Positions 27,046 to 38,299 of a DNA stretch of 64,000 nucleotides are shown in pieces. Numbering within the stretch: position 1 is the first letter of the stretch; the number at the start of each line of letters is the position of its first letter. Below the pieces are notes generated by a model. The model was not told where the DNA came from. It worked only from the letters and a program-made list of their open reading frames with translations, and searched no databases. The position numbers and the translations under genes are program-made. The DNA comes from Aquilaria yunnanensis (taxonomy: Eukaryota > Streptophyta > Magnoliopsida > Malvales > Thymelaeaceae): NCBI GenBank assembly GCA_039654915.1, contig CM077596.1, forward strand, positions 1,612,001-1,676,000, read 5' to 3'.

Positions 27046-27993
27046 CTAAGCTTTTTGAGTTTCATCTAACTCTTTGAAACTTTCCTTTTCTCTTATCAGG
27101 TGATTTAAGCATGAACTATCAAGGTACCAAACTTCTTTAGAATTAGTTAGTGTACTTACATGCGTCATGAAGAAATAGTCATCATTTCTTTCTTCAACAT
27201 ACTTTGCATTCTCATGTTTGCTCCAGTAGTCATTTTCTTTATGTCCCAATTTTTTATAGTATGTGCACCTGATTAGGCTCCCTTGCCCTCATCCTTTTCC
27301 TCTAAAAGCACCTCTTCCTCCTCTATTTGAACTTATTTTTTTCTGCTCCCCCTAAACTTGAAATGCTTGTTCTTCCTCTCAAGTTTGTGACCTATTGATT
27401 CTGACTTTATGTGCTTGCAAAGATCCCATTAGTTCATCAAAAGACAGTACAGATAAATCCCTTAACTCCTCTATAGCAAAGACTACATGATCAAACTTTG
27501 GGGCTAAACTTTTTAATACTTTTACTACTACAGTTTCATCTATTATGGTATCACCATATGTACGCATTTGACTAACAATTGAGGAGATTGAAGCAAGAAA
27601 CTCCTAAACTATCTCATTGTTTTTCATACTTGCAGTTTCAAATTCTCTTCATAAAAACTAAAGTTTTACAGTCATTACCTTGGCAGTTCCTTGGAATTCA
27701 GTTCTAAGAATGTTTTAAGCCTGCTTGGAAGTGGTTGCTACTGCAATACTTGAGAAGATAAACTCATCCACTGCTTGCTGGATGAAGAATAAGGCTTTTG
27801 CATTCTTTTTTAGGTTCCCTCTATGTTGAGCATCATCAGGATTCTCTGTTAGAAATCCACTCTCTACAAAATCCCAAAGTTCCTGAGACTTGAAAAGAGT
27901 CTTCATTTTTATGCTCTAGAATTCATACGATTCACATTTGAACAGAAGAATTTGTGGTTGTGATACACTCACACCTGAGCTATTTGAAGTCAT
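27046..27993 (-). pseudogene. copia gag, zinc knuckle and protease remnant
   Basis: A possible gag start is the ATG at 27993. Pieces at 27906-27715 (LWDFVESGF) and 27567-27379 (VVKVLKSLAPKFDHV) are the UBN2-type gag core. Near 27249 the CCHC knuckle reads C-x2-Y-x4-H-x4-W, so two of its three cysteines are lost. The protease active site reads LDSSCLNHL in place of the usual DSG-C-NH. Several stops interrupt the frame. Confidence 0.85.
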
Positions 27994-28028
27994 TTTACAA
28001 TGCACAAGTGAAGCCTAGACTGTAACCT

Positions 28029-28041
28029 GGCTCTGATACCA
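28029..28041 (-). other. Primer-binding site (tRNA-iMet type)
   Basis: TGGTATCAGAGCC on the minus strand is complementary to the 3' end of initiator methionine tRNA, as in most plant copia elements. Three A bases separate it from the LTR. Confidence 0.88.
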
Positions 28042-28044
28042 AAA

Positions 28045-28254
28045 TGTTAAGAGTTGACAGAGCAAAAAAATTAATGTGCACTGAAAGTGATATACTTTAT
28101 TGACTATAAGAAGAGCCATTTTATAGGCTGTACAATGATGCCGTTAAACTTTAAACAAACTTGCCTAAAACTTAGGAAACAAACTAACAACTTAACTAAA
28201 AACTCACACAACTCCTAATACTAGCAACAACAAACTTTGAATCAATCTTCAACA
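28045..28254 (-). repeat. 5' LTR of the copia element
   Basis: It is about 210 bp with intact TG...CA ends (TGTTAAGAG on the plus-strand left side, TTCAACA on the right) and is highly similar to 23914-24122. Confidence 0.9.
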
Positions 28255-30151
28255 ATAAGGATGAAGATGTAAAGCACCTATTGGCTTTTTTACAGTGGTA
28301 CCAATACGCCTTAGGCTAGATGGTTAATATGAGTAAATCATCTTTGTTCTTTAGCCCTAGTTGTTGTTAAGTGCAGTAGGATCGGTTAATGGATATATTG
28401 GGGAACTCCACGTATCTAAAAGTAGACAAGTATCTTGGCTTTCCATGGTTACGAGGCTGAAAAAAGATGGCAAATCTGTGCAATTTGACTTTCCTGTTGA
28501 GCAAATAAAGCAAAAGATGGCAAAGCGGAAAGCCTTTCTTCTTTCTTAGGCAGATAGATGCATTCTTATTAAATCAGTGGTGCAAGCAATGTCATCCTAT
28601 TTGATAAGTCTTGTGCTGACAGAGGTCTGTGATACATTACAATCTCTACCTATTAATTTTTTTTTTGTCATCAAATTCATAGAAAAGGAAGATATATTGG
28701 ACTAGCTAGGAATGACTTTGCATGTCCAAAGGAGCGGGAGGCTTCAGATTTAAAAACATTCATGTATTCAACTTGGCCTTGCTCGCCAAGCAAGCCTAGC
28801 AGCTAGTTCAAAATTCAACTAGATTGGTTGCTTGGGTTTTGAGGGGCAGGTACTTCCATCTTAACTCCTTTCTATGGGCTCCAATACCTAGGCACATGTT
28901 GGTTATATTCAAGGTCTATAGACAATTGGGGCATTTTGGAGGGTTGGAGATGTGCTTTTATCTCTATTTGGAGGGATAGTTGGCTACCAGGTGATCATCC
29001 TAAATCAATCATTACACTAGTTACTGGCATTAAAGAGTGGTGGGTAGGTTATTTGATAAATCATGAGAGCTTTCATTGGAACTACGGCCTAATAAATGCA
29101 CTTCTTCATCCGCTTGATACAGCTGCGGTGAAAAGAATCCCTCTCTCCTAGATTCATGGATGATATATTAATCTAGGGCATGACTGATTATGGTTTCTTC
29201 ACGGTGAAATTGGCATATTACCTAGCATATGTTATTTTATTTGGTTGAGACCCATTAACTCGCTCAGACTTCTGGTCTTGGTTATTGAGCTTGTGCTTGC
29301 CTTCTCATGTGTATTTATTCTTCCAAAAAGCTTGCATGGAAGCCTTTTCAACAAGAGATAATCTCTCGAGTCATGGTATGGATGTCCCTCTGATGTGCCC
29401 AATCTACGAGTTGGCTGAAGAATCCATTGAACACCAACTGTTTAATGTCCTTCCTTGGTCCTAGCTTGAGGATAATGCGCAAAAGGTCCTTAGATTGGTT
29501 ATCTTTGGTTGGCTGGCGTGGACAAAACAGAAATCAGGTTGTTCATGAATTTTCTTGTGAAGTTCTGAAACGGTTGGCTCACTTAATACTATCTTAGATC
29601 GAGAGTTGGGTATCTTATCGTCATTCAACTTCTATGAGGCCTAATGCTTGTAGCCATGCAGTCGAGATCCTAGTGTAAGATTAACATTGATGAGGCTTTG
29701 TCGAAGGCTTCGAAGAAAGGGGCAGTAAGGGTTTACTGCCAAGATAGTTGGGGTGAAATACTCTTTGCAGTGTCATTTGGCCTTGAACATGATGGGGGAA
29801 GCCCTTTATACATGGAAACATAGGCTATTTTGTAAGGTTTTAAAGAAGCAATAAGGGAAGGGATCAGTTCGATGATTACAAAGTCGGATTCCAGTTGGCT
29901 TATCACAGGCCAACAAAAGGGTTTGTTTCCCTTTTCATTTTACTTTGGTGTGTGTCGATGAGTTTAGAGTTTTAGCTAGTTCCTTTCATTCGTGTGTGTT
30001 TTCTTTTGTTAGAAATTCAGCGAATGGTACCGCCCATGCTATTGCAAAGCAGGGTCTTCATTCTCTAGGTAGAATCTATTTGGATTAGTTGTTCTCTACT
30101 TGGTTGTTGGCTACACTGGTTTAATATAATGTTCATTTCCTTAAAAAAAAT
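28255..30151 (+). pseudogene. LINE (L1-type) remnant, 3' part: RT C-terminus, zf-RVT, RNase H
   Basis: Directly after the copia LTR the frame resumes as KDEDVKHLLAFLQWYQYALG, the normal continuation of the RT thumb after FADD. Further on come KRKAFLL..ADRCILIKSVVQAMSSYL, a decayed zf-RVT region near 29200-29500, and an RNase H domain from about 29680 (NIDEALSKASKKGAV) to SFVRNSANGTAHAIAKQGL near 30050. The end is an A-run at 30144-30151. Many stops and frameshifts are present. With 23608-23913 it makes a 2.2 kb 5'-truncated LINE. Confidence 0.85.
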
Positions 30152-30487
30152 ATATAAATTCTTGTTTTATTAACTTTTCAAAGCAATTAATCTTACTCTG
30201 GGTGCATCCGCGCTTTTATTTGTACCAATATACGATGTCAAAAATCTGAAAAATGATTATTAAGTTCAGTTAAAGACCCAATATCATAAATCTATTGTAT
30301 GGTGGATTCTGACTTTTTTTTTTTCAAAGAATAGTTAGAACTTGAGTTATAGATGCTCCTATCTTGCAAATGCTTGATAACTTTTGCCCATTTTGCTAGT
30401 TTGAAAATTGTGATATTTTTTTTCCAATTTTTTGACATGGGAAAAATGAGCTATAATCTCCCGCACAATTGATTCACATCATATATA
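30152..30487. other. Intergenic DNA between LINE and MULE
   Basis: AT-rich, no ORF. I see nothing in it. Confidence 0.5.
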
Positions 30488-30497
30488 TTTTAACTTG

Positions 30498-31991
30498 TGG
30501 CAAATTCCACTAAAGTTTTTTTTTTTTTGTCCCAAACTAGTACTTTACCTTAAGATTGTTTTATTGAAGTATCAAACCTCATATTTCGCTTTCAATTAGA
30601 TATTTTCAGTTAATTAAACTGTTAAAAGGGACGGAATTTGCTGACATAGCATTAATTAATATTAAAATAAATGTAAAATAGCAATTTTGTCCTTAGACTT
30701 TTCCAATCAATAATTTTGATCCTTCCAAACTTCTTGAATATCAAGAATGAGCCCAAACTTTTGATTTTATCCTTCCAAAAGTAAAAACATCAACAAACCA
30801 AGGGCTGTTCATTCTATGGACTTCTTGAACATGTTCCATGATCAAGAAACCAGGTCTGTTTGTCTTCCTGAACATTAAGAAACCGAACTCGCTTTCCGCC
30901 CCTCTTTCTACCCTTCTCCAGCAACGGTGCACTAGATCGATATCGTCGGATCACCCTCCGCCCTACTCCATCTCCACCCATTTGTGGTCCGACCCTTTTT
31001 GTAGTCGGGTCACCTCAACCTGTTCGGAGTCACCCATCACCACTCCATTTCAAATTGGAAGAGTCGGACTTGATTTCATGGATCTAGCATCGATTTCTCC
31101 AGCCATTATCTCACAATGCGGCTTTGGCATCGATTTCTCTAGTCATTAATTTCGCAGATTTGGCGAATGTGGCATCATTTGAAGGCGGCCATCAATTTTT
31201 CCAGCCATCTATCTGTTCTTCCTACTTGCGAAAGAGAGTGAATTCTTAGAGAGTGTGAGTCGAAGGATTCGGGTGGAAAAAAGGGCGATGGATTCAAGGT
31301 GGAAGAGAGGGCAATAGGTTCAGGTTGGTGGCCACGAGTCGCCAATAATGAGGAGATGATTCGAGTTGGTCATTTAAGGATTGGCCAGTGACAAGATGAT
31401 GATCTGGGTTGGTGATGATTTATGTTGGTGATGATGGTTCTGGAATCGCTGTTTTGAATCATATTTGAAATGCTAATAATGGTCTTTTCACCCTGTCCAT
31501 CTAATTTAATCATTGTTTCTGATTCATTTGATTTCATCATTTTCCATTTGATTCATTTGTTTATTTGATTTCGCTTGGTGGTTGAGTGGCTCATCTGATT
31601 AGAATTGAAAAGTTTAGGTTTAGAAGTTGTCTCTTGTTTTTCAAATAGGATTAGGGGTGTAAATAGTAGATTTAGAAGTTTAGGTTTAAAATTATTGATT
31701 TGAAAAGTTAGAGGACTTGAATTGTTAATCTTATGATTATTTTAGTCTTAATTAATGCCACATCATAGATACCAATGACACATGTGATCCACATCGGCAT
31801 CATTCATTGTTGACTGGGCTAAAAATAGGACTCGTCATGGATTTTTGTCAATTTCGACAGTGAAATAGACTAAAAGTACCTAATTGAGATGTTCATGATG
31901 AGGTATTGTACTTCAATAAGACAATCTTAATGTAGGATATTCATTTGACATAAAAATAAATAAATTAAGGGACCATTGGAGAAATTTACCC
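30498..31991. mobile_element. Old MULE with long degenerate terminal inverted repeats, 1.49 kb
   Basis: The left arm (30498-30750) and the inverted right arm (31730-31991) align over about 250 bp with many substitutions. Shared blocks include AAGATTGT.TTATTGAAGTA and GCATTAATTAA. The flanks TTTTAACTTG (30488-30497) and TTTTAACCTG (31992-32001) form a 10-bp target duplication with one mismatch. The centre has a balanced-composition segment (30790-31400) with an open frame of 103 codons (30838-31149) but no recognisable domain and no transposase. The subterminal GCATTAA..AATATTAAAATAAAT stretch is shared with the MULE at 32885, so they are one family. Confidence 0.8.
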
Positions 31992-32208
31992 TTTTAACCT
32001 GATATGATACAACAAGGGAGTGTCAATTCATCCCAGATAAGTAGAGGTGATTTCTAAGTTACACAAAACATCTTGAAAGCGGAAGTGGGAAGTAGGGGCG
32101 AGAACTAGTAAAATGTTACTTTCTAAAATTTAATTAAAAATGTTATAAAAATGTGAATGAGAGCAGCAATTAGGAGCAAAAGTGGGAGTGCGAATAACAA
32201 CCTAAAAT

Positions 32209-32834
32209 TAGGGATGTCAACAGGCCGAGTTTGGGGGAAGGTAAAGTGATTCCCAAACTCTACTCATAATATAAAAGCTTTACCCAAACCCTCCCCACAA
32301 TCTACAATGGGTAGGATAATCCCTGCTGCAACCTACAACATGTAGGATTTTTTCGCCCAAACCCTCATCACATTAGGGTGGGTACGGCTGGATATTGTAC
32401 TCGCAATACCCGAACAAGTGATCACATAATATAAAATTAAAACTAAAAAAATCATGATATGCTTAAATATGCAACATAACCGAAAACAAAGTAGCCTAGT
32501 TATACGATTGTGAATTTTATGGTTTATTAAATTAGATTTATATATATTCAGGTTGTATAAGACTAGAATTTGGTGTATATATATATATATATATAAATAT
32601 AATATATGTAATATTTTATATACTTATATGTTATGTATAATATGTGACTAGGGTACAAGCCATGTTTAGGGAGAGTAGACCCCTAAATACGTATTCTCCC
32701 TGTACCCAACAACTATAAAAACAAAAAATACCTGAACCCATTCCACCCGTCTAATTGAAAACAAAAAAATACCCTAGTTATCGAGTAGGGTAGGGTAGGA
32801 TATGCACATGTAAAAATACAAATTGACATCTCTA
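32209..32834. mobile_element. hAT-type MITE, 626 bp, perfect target duplication
   Basis: The ends are TAGGGATGTCAA and TTGACATCTCTA, flanked by CCTAAAAT on both sides (32201-32208 and 32835-32842), an exact 8-bp target duplication. The interior has AAACCC/GGGTT-type words and a TA microsatellite (32576-32598) but no transposase. The family matches the element at 10309-10735. Confidence 0.88.
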
Positions 32835-32884
32835 CCTAAAATAGAAGAATTATGTAATTTAGGGGGCTTTACTATAATATAAAG

Positions 32885-34324
32885 GGGTAAAATCCACCAA
32901 GGTCACCTAGCTTATTTTTTTGTCCTAAATGGGTACCTTACCTTCAAATTGTCCTACCGAGGTACCTTACCTCTTATCGCGTGTCCTGTCTAACTACTTT
33001 CCGTTAATTTCAGCGTTATAACTAACGGAAATTGCTTACGTGGCATTAAAAATATTAAAATAAATCATAAAATAACACTTATGGTCCTTTAATTTTTTTC
33101 TATCAACAATTCTAAACCCTAACATTCTAAATCAAACCCTAAACTTTTGTCATGATCTCTTTCATTTCTCTCCTCATTCTCGACTCTTGCTCTTCACTAC
33201 CACCTCATTTTGCTCTTTGACCATCACCTAGAAATTGCATTGTCTCTCGCTGGCCATCATGGACTGGCTCAAGGCCACTGCCAAGCTCCACAACATACTA
33301 GGATCACGTCGATTTTGCACATAAAGCCCTCAAGTCAATCGAATCAAGTCTACTTTTCTTGAACAATTCTAGAAACCTAAAAATTCTCAACTTCAATTCA
33401 TTCCAAAAAATGAGAAATTGGTTTCCTAAACCATAGGGCTATTGTTGCCCATTGAAAGACGAACAAAACCCACCCACCGGCCAGCAACAATGGCCATTAC
33501 AAAAGGGTAGAGCCATCCGTTGCTGACGCTAAGTCAGACAAATCCCTCAACTTGGAGTCGAACTTGGCCTTTTTCTAAATCTGGCTATAGGGCTTGGCCA
33601 AACAAGAACAGAATACCCACTCGGCCGATGGATTTGGGTAGAGGCACGGACGTCGCACTCCCACAGAGGTTTCCGACTAGTGTGGCGGTGTAGATGAGTG
33701 TGGCGAGAACCGCGATGACGGGGCTCGATGGCCAAGAGAACAGATGGGTAGTGGCTGGGAATCCAAGGCGATTTCGAATCGGGGTCCGATTTAAGGCTAG
33801 GAATTCAATGGCCAATTTGTTTCCTTGTCAGTTTGCTCCATTTGATTCTCAATCAAGTGACAGTTAAATTTGTTGTTAGATTCTCGAGTTCTTGGATTGA
33901 TTCTTAGGTTCTTGGACTTGAATAGTAGCCATTGTTTTCTATTTGAGTTTTCTGGAGGATTGAATAGAGAAGAAACACAAAGTCTAATTTTTGGGTATTG
34001 ATTCATTCTGGTGAGAAAACCTAATCTTAATGATTAGTTATTGTTCTTTTAAGCTAAAAATTGTGCGATGGTTAGATTTAGAATGTTAGGGTTTAGAATT
34101 GTTGATAGAAAAAAATTAAATGACCATAAGTGTTATTTTATGATTTATTTTAATATTTTTAATGCCACATAAGCAATTTCTGTTAGTTATAACACTGAAA
34201 TTAACGGAAAGTAGTTAGACAGGACACGTGATAAGAGGTAAGGTACCTCGGTAGGACAATTTGAAGGTAAGGTACCCGTTTAGGACAAAAAAATAAGCTA
34301 GGTGACCCCCGGTGGATTTTACCC
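32885..34324. mobile_element. MULE with ~240-bp terminal inverted repeats, 1.44 kb
   Basis: The ends are GGGTAAAATCCACC and its inverse GGTGGATTTTACCC. The arms 32885-33125 and 34081-34324 are near-perfect inverted copies. TAATATAAAG flanks both ends exactly (32875-32884 and 34325-34334), a 10-bp target duplication as MULEs make. The interior of about 950 bp has mixed composition and short ORFs on the minus strand (33547-34006), with no domain I recognise and no transposase, so it is non-autonomous. Arm identity is far higher than in the 30498 relative, so this copy is younger. Confidence 0.93.
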
Positions 34325-34584
34325 TAATATAAAGTCACAAGTAACTTCTTTATTAAGTCCTCTGGGATTCAATTCAACACTAACAGAGAGCACCATTTGG
34401 AGGAATCAGTCCCCTTTTTGTGGTTGTAGTCTTGCGACTGAGGGATGAAGTGTGAAGCAACAAGTTCATAAAAGTATATATGAACATTTATTGTGAAGTT
34501 CTGATGTTCCTGGTAGTGATCCTTGTAGTGAATTTAACCAGGCCAGCTTGTGATCGATTATATACAAACACGCAGAACCAGCCC
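34325..34584. other. EDS1: 3' flank and 3' UTR of EDS1
   Basis: After the target duplication, about 250 bp lead to the EDS1 stop codon. This should contain the EDS1 3' UTR and poly(A) site on the minus strand. The MULE therefore inserted just downstream of the gene. Confidence 0.5.
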
Positions 34585-37038
34585 TCAGCTACTCATAAAT
34601 CTAGCGATACAGGATTCCTGTCTATGATAGTAAGGAAGCGTTTTCCACCATTTCACGAAGGCAGAACCCTCCAGGAAAATCTCTTCCCCTATGATCTGTC
34701 TATCACGCACCCATTCATCTAGCTTCATTTCCAACGCCGAGAGCCTTTCCTTGATAACTTCATACCCGCTGCTACTGGCTCTGCAGAGCTCCTCCACTTC
34801 CGCCCATAAACAAGACTCAGAACTTGATCCGGGAGGCATCCTTAGGGCATGCTCCCGCCATTTCTGGGTGAATCTGTAGCGTTTTGGCCTGCCATTCACC
34901 AAATAGGGGCCAGTGTCTTCATCCTTTGAATGCCGATAATAGTTGGCAATGTCCAAAGGCTCAACAATGCGACGATACCTAGTTCCGATCTCAGCCCACT
35001 GTTTTTGAACCTCGAATCCATCCGGGAGTTCGTATCTTTTCAGCATTTCAATTATCTCATCCCATATTCCCGCTAGTTCAAGTCTTCTCACATTAGCATG
35101 AAAATCTTTTTCGTCTTTGGACATCTTGAATGCGCTGTAGTAACCAACCTTTGGAACTGCGCATGTTGTTTGGTACTCTACCAGCTTATCCAGTCCATCT
35201 TTGATATCTTTCATCTTACCATCGATTCTTTCCTGGTTACTACGCTTCTGCTTTTCTACCTCTTCTGCAGCACGTAGACATAATCTGGCTCTTGCGCTCT
35301 GCAATTTCAAAATTCCACTTCAATAAATACGAAATATTTCTACTAGCACTAGGTTCCGCAAATGCTCAGCATCAGTTAATCCAACAGTTTAGTTTAAAAG
35401 ACCATGATTTATTGACACTAATAGCAATCTTCCTCAAAAGTTTTGTAAACGTGTAGGTATGCTTGACAGATGATGTCTAGAATTTAGAGCAGTAAAGGTT
35501 ACCAAGCCAAGGTCATTCAGTGTCGTGCTGGTTCTGCTATCACCAGCTGCAACACCAGAAGTCAGTGGGATCCCATCCATCTTATCTAATTGTATAATCT
35601 TTGGCATGCATAAGGTTTCCTGCAGCTCAGTTTGGTAATTCCAGTGGTCCTTGAGGCTACGATAAGCAATTTCAGAATATTCATGTTCAGAGCTCAACTG
35701 CAAAGAGTAGAAAAGTATCTGCAGAACAGCATCCGGGTTTCTGACAACTACCAGCTTCCCATTTCCTGAGCAGAAAATGTAGCTTCCGAAGGGTCGGTAA
35801 GGACTCAATTCGATGAAGTTTGCTACAGTCTCCAACAAAGGATTTGTGTTCCCCATCATTTTACAGGCAGCTTGGCTCGCAACACAAGATGCATTTCTCA
35901 TCACAGTCATGTAAAACTCAATAAAGGCTGTTCTCGGAGGTTCCTGAGCTGGAGCTGCAGGCATTGTTTTCAAGAGATTGAGTATTTGGGGCAGCTGGGC
36001 TTCTATGGAAGACAGAGGTGCAAACGAAATCCGAGGTACAATATCATATCTGAGTACAAAATGTATGAAGTACTTAGACCAGCTTTCACGTGCTAGTGCA
36101 TGGCTGAAGATGAAATCAGCAACAAGGGGGGATCCAAAGGTCAGACAGAGAGGAGGCGTTATTGTTTGATCTGGCTTTAGGTAATTCTCCAACAACCAAA
36201 CTGCGGCTAAGATTGCAATAGCACCACCTGATGAGTGCCCTGTCAAAACTATCTGCTTCTTCTCTGCCAAAACCTTCTCCACCTTACAAAACCACCAACA
36301 TCACATAAAAATCATACTGTAACTCCAATCTGCCTCAAATTTTTCCCAAAACCATAACTAGAAGTACCTATCTCATAAAACAAAACTGAACTCCTAAAGA
36401 CAGAAGCTAAATTAAATGCTTAACAAATAGTCTCTATAGCAAATCTAATCCTTTTCAAATTTACTCCAAAAAGCAAACAAGAGTTCCTACCTAGCTCATG
36501 AAACAACGCCTCGAACTCCTAAAGACAGAAGCAGAATTAAGCACTTAACGAATACTCCATGCAGCAAATCGACCCACTTTCTGACCATACCAATCGATTC
36601 CCAGTTGAATCATATGGAAAACCAAAATCAACCCAAATGAAGAAACAACCAAAAGATCAAAATTTAAGAGCCAGGTACCTGGGATTGGAGCGAATGACTA
36701 GCCAAAATGGACTCGAACCGGGCGAGGAAGGCTTCATTGACGGTGGCCAATTCGTCAGTTCCAATGCTCCTAAGATGAGTGGCCACTTTATTCTCCCCCC
36801 GGGGACAGAAAACCTCCGACTTCCCGATGCTGGTCGCCCCGAACGGCTTCTTAGTAAACCATTCGGTCCACGACCAAAACCCCGAAAAGGCGAAGACAAC
36901 CGATGGCGAGGTGCGACACTTGTCGACGATATAAGGCTTGCCTGCTGGGGACTTGTGGGCTCTCATGGAAACCGAGCACGCCCTCGTGACGAGCTCTTCT
37001 TTGACGCGGACGAGCTCTGAGAGCGTTGAAGTAGCCAT
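34585..37038 (-). CDS. EDS1: EDS1, lipase-like regulator of TIR-NLR immunity
   Basis: Three exons on the minus strand: 37038-36679, 36282-35503 and 35298-34585, all joined in phase 0 (617 aa; Arabidopsis EDS1 is about 620). The N-terminal alpha/beta-hydrolase domain has TGHSSGG with Ser137, Asp200 in RYDIVPRI and His333 in KDHWNY, so the lipase-like triad is kept although EDS1 does not need it for signalling. ELSPYRPFGSYIF and LNDLG mark the rest of that domain. The EP domain (about 400-617) has GYYSAFK, AGIWDEII, RYRRIVEPLDIANYYRH at 487-503 and KWWKTLP near the end. This region binds nucleotide-derived signals in EDS1-PAD4/SAG101 heterodimers, acting in nucleus and cytosol. No break was seen. 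The ATG at 37038 is the family start. PAD4 or SAG101 are not in the window. Confidence 0.96.
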
Positions 37039-37154
37039 CTTTCTCTACTTGCAAGGCCGGATGTAGAAGAAGGTTACTGAGAGTATTAATGGTGGGATTG
37101 CAGCTTCCTGGAAATGGCAATCCCATTTCGTGATCGTTGGGTTTGGGGCAGCCG

Positions 37155-37165
37155 TTGACTTGACC
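37155..37165. promoter_or_regulatory. EDS1: Overlapping W-box pair upstream of EDS1
   Basis: TTGACT and TTGACC overlap by one base about 117-127 bp before the EDS1 ATG. Both fit the WRKY-binding core TTGAC[CT]. WRKY control of a defence gene is plausible. Whether this is promoter or 5' UTR cannot be told from sequence. Confidence 0.45.
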
Positions 37166-38299
37166 TGCCGAGATGCACTGCAAGGGGGTCTTCTGAAATT
37201 CTGATAACTAACCATAACGGTCCCTAAACAGATATTTTTATTTCCAAATGGATGCATGAACTACCAAAGATTTCAAAATAGTCCCTGAATCATCTTCTCT
37301 CTCACACTCTCTCTCCCTCTCTCTCTTTTTGGGGGGGAGGGGTGGGGTGGTTTGAAAAATGAATAATACAAAAGCAAAGCCTAAGTTGGCAGCAAAGCGG
37401 TATCTTTAGTAGTTGAACTTTGGAGCCTTCTTGAGGGTTTAAGAACGGCCAAACTCATGGGCAATATTGAGTTGAAAATTGAATCTAATTGAATTTCTTT
37501 TGACCTTCTTCCAATGAATCTAACCCTTTCCATGCTTTAATCTTTGAATGTAGGTGTAGCATGGACAACATCAAGATCTAGAGGCTCCGTCATTGGCTGA
37601 GGACAAATAACCAAGTAGCGAACATATTGGCGAAGTTTGGAGTTTCCATGGACATTAGCTTTTATGTATTTTGATCATTGTCCAAATTTTTTGGTAAATT
37701 TAGTCTTAGCGGACTTTCACGTGTTGAAGCATCCAACCTAAAGTCAATTGGCCCTCACATGTAGGTTGCTTTGGCTCTATCATGTGAGTAATTTTTGGTA
37801 ATGGCTGGGGTTACTTTAGCTCTATCACGTGAGTAATTTTTTGTAATGGCTGGGGCAATTTCGAACCTACTCCGATACCATATTAAAATGTTCAACCTAA
37901 AATCAATTGGTGATAGGTGAAGAGGTCTCATCACTATAAAAAATATTGATTTAACCCCTTTTCTTAGCCATGTGACATTTCCCACTTAACATCATGTTGC
38001 TCATTGTTTAGACCATTCTTCTAGTTTTCATTTAGCTTATTGCAGAGAGCTTCAGCTTTTGATCGAGGCATCATTTTTGCTCCCTTACCTCTTAATAAAG
38101 TTAAAATCATTATTATATAACTTGCCTTTTTTACCTTATTTCCATAGGGAAAAAAAAAAAGACAAAGTACACAACAACCCTTTTAGGCAGAGACATAGAC
38201 GTAGAAAATATGTCCCTAGAGAACAAATCAATGGTAGAGTCATATTTAGAGATTTCTAAAAACAATGGAGTTTAGTCACTTTCATGTCATCAAAGAAAA
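37166..38299. other. EDS1 upstream region with CT-repeat and a 46-bp tandem repeat
   Basis: A CT-rich microsatellite lies at about 37294-37328, followed by a G-run. At 37768-37858 a unit of about 46 bp, GGCTCTATCATGTGAGTAAT and following, is present twice in tandem. No ORF with a recognisable domain. The distal part adjoins the LINE remnant. Confidence 0.5.

Larger units (their letters stand above)
23914..28254 (-). mobile_element. Ty1/copia LTR retrotransposon, decayed, 4.34 kb
   Basis: Two LTRs of about 210 bp flank an interior read on the minus strand in the order gag, protease, integrase, RT, RNase H, the copia order. The primer-binding site (complementary to initiator tRNA-Met) and a purine tract are in place. 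Stops and frameshifts break all genes. The outermost base pairs of the left LTR (TATTAGG instead of TGTTAAG) and the flanks do not give a clean 5-bp target duplication. It lies inside a LINE: the LINE reading frame resumes on its other side. Confidence 0.93.

Noticed and set aside
33230..33360. Captured host-gene exon in the 32885 MULE
   Set aside because: A short frame (DWLKATAKLHN-like) looked gene-like, but it breaks after about a dozen codons and I could not assign a family.
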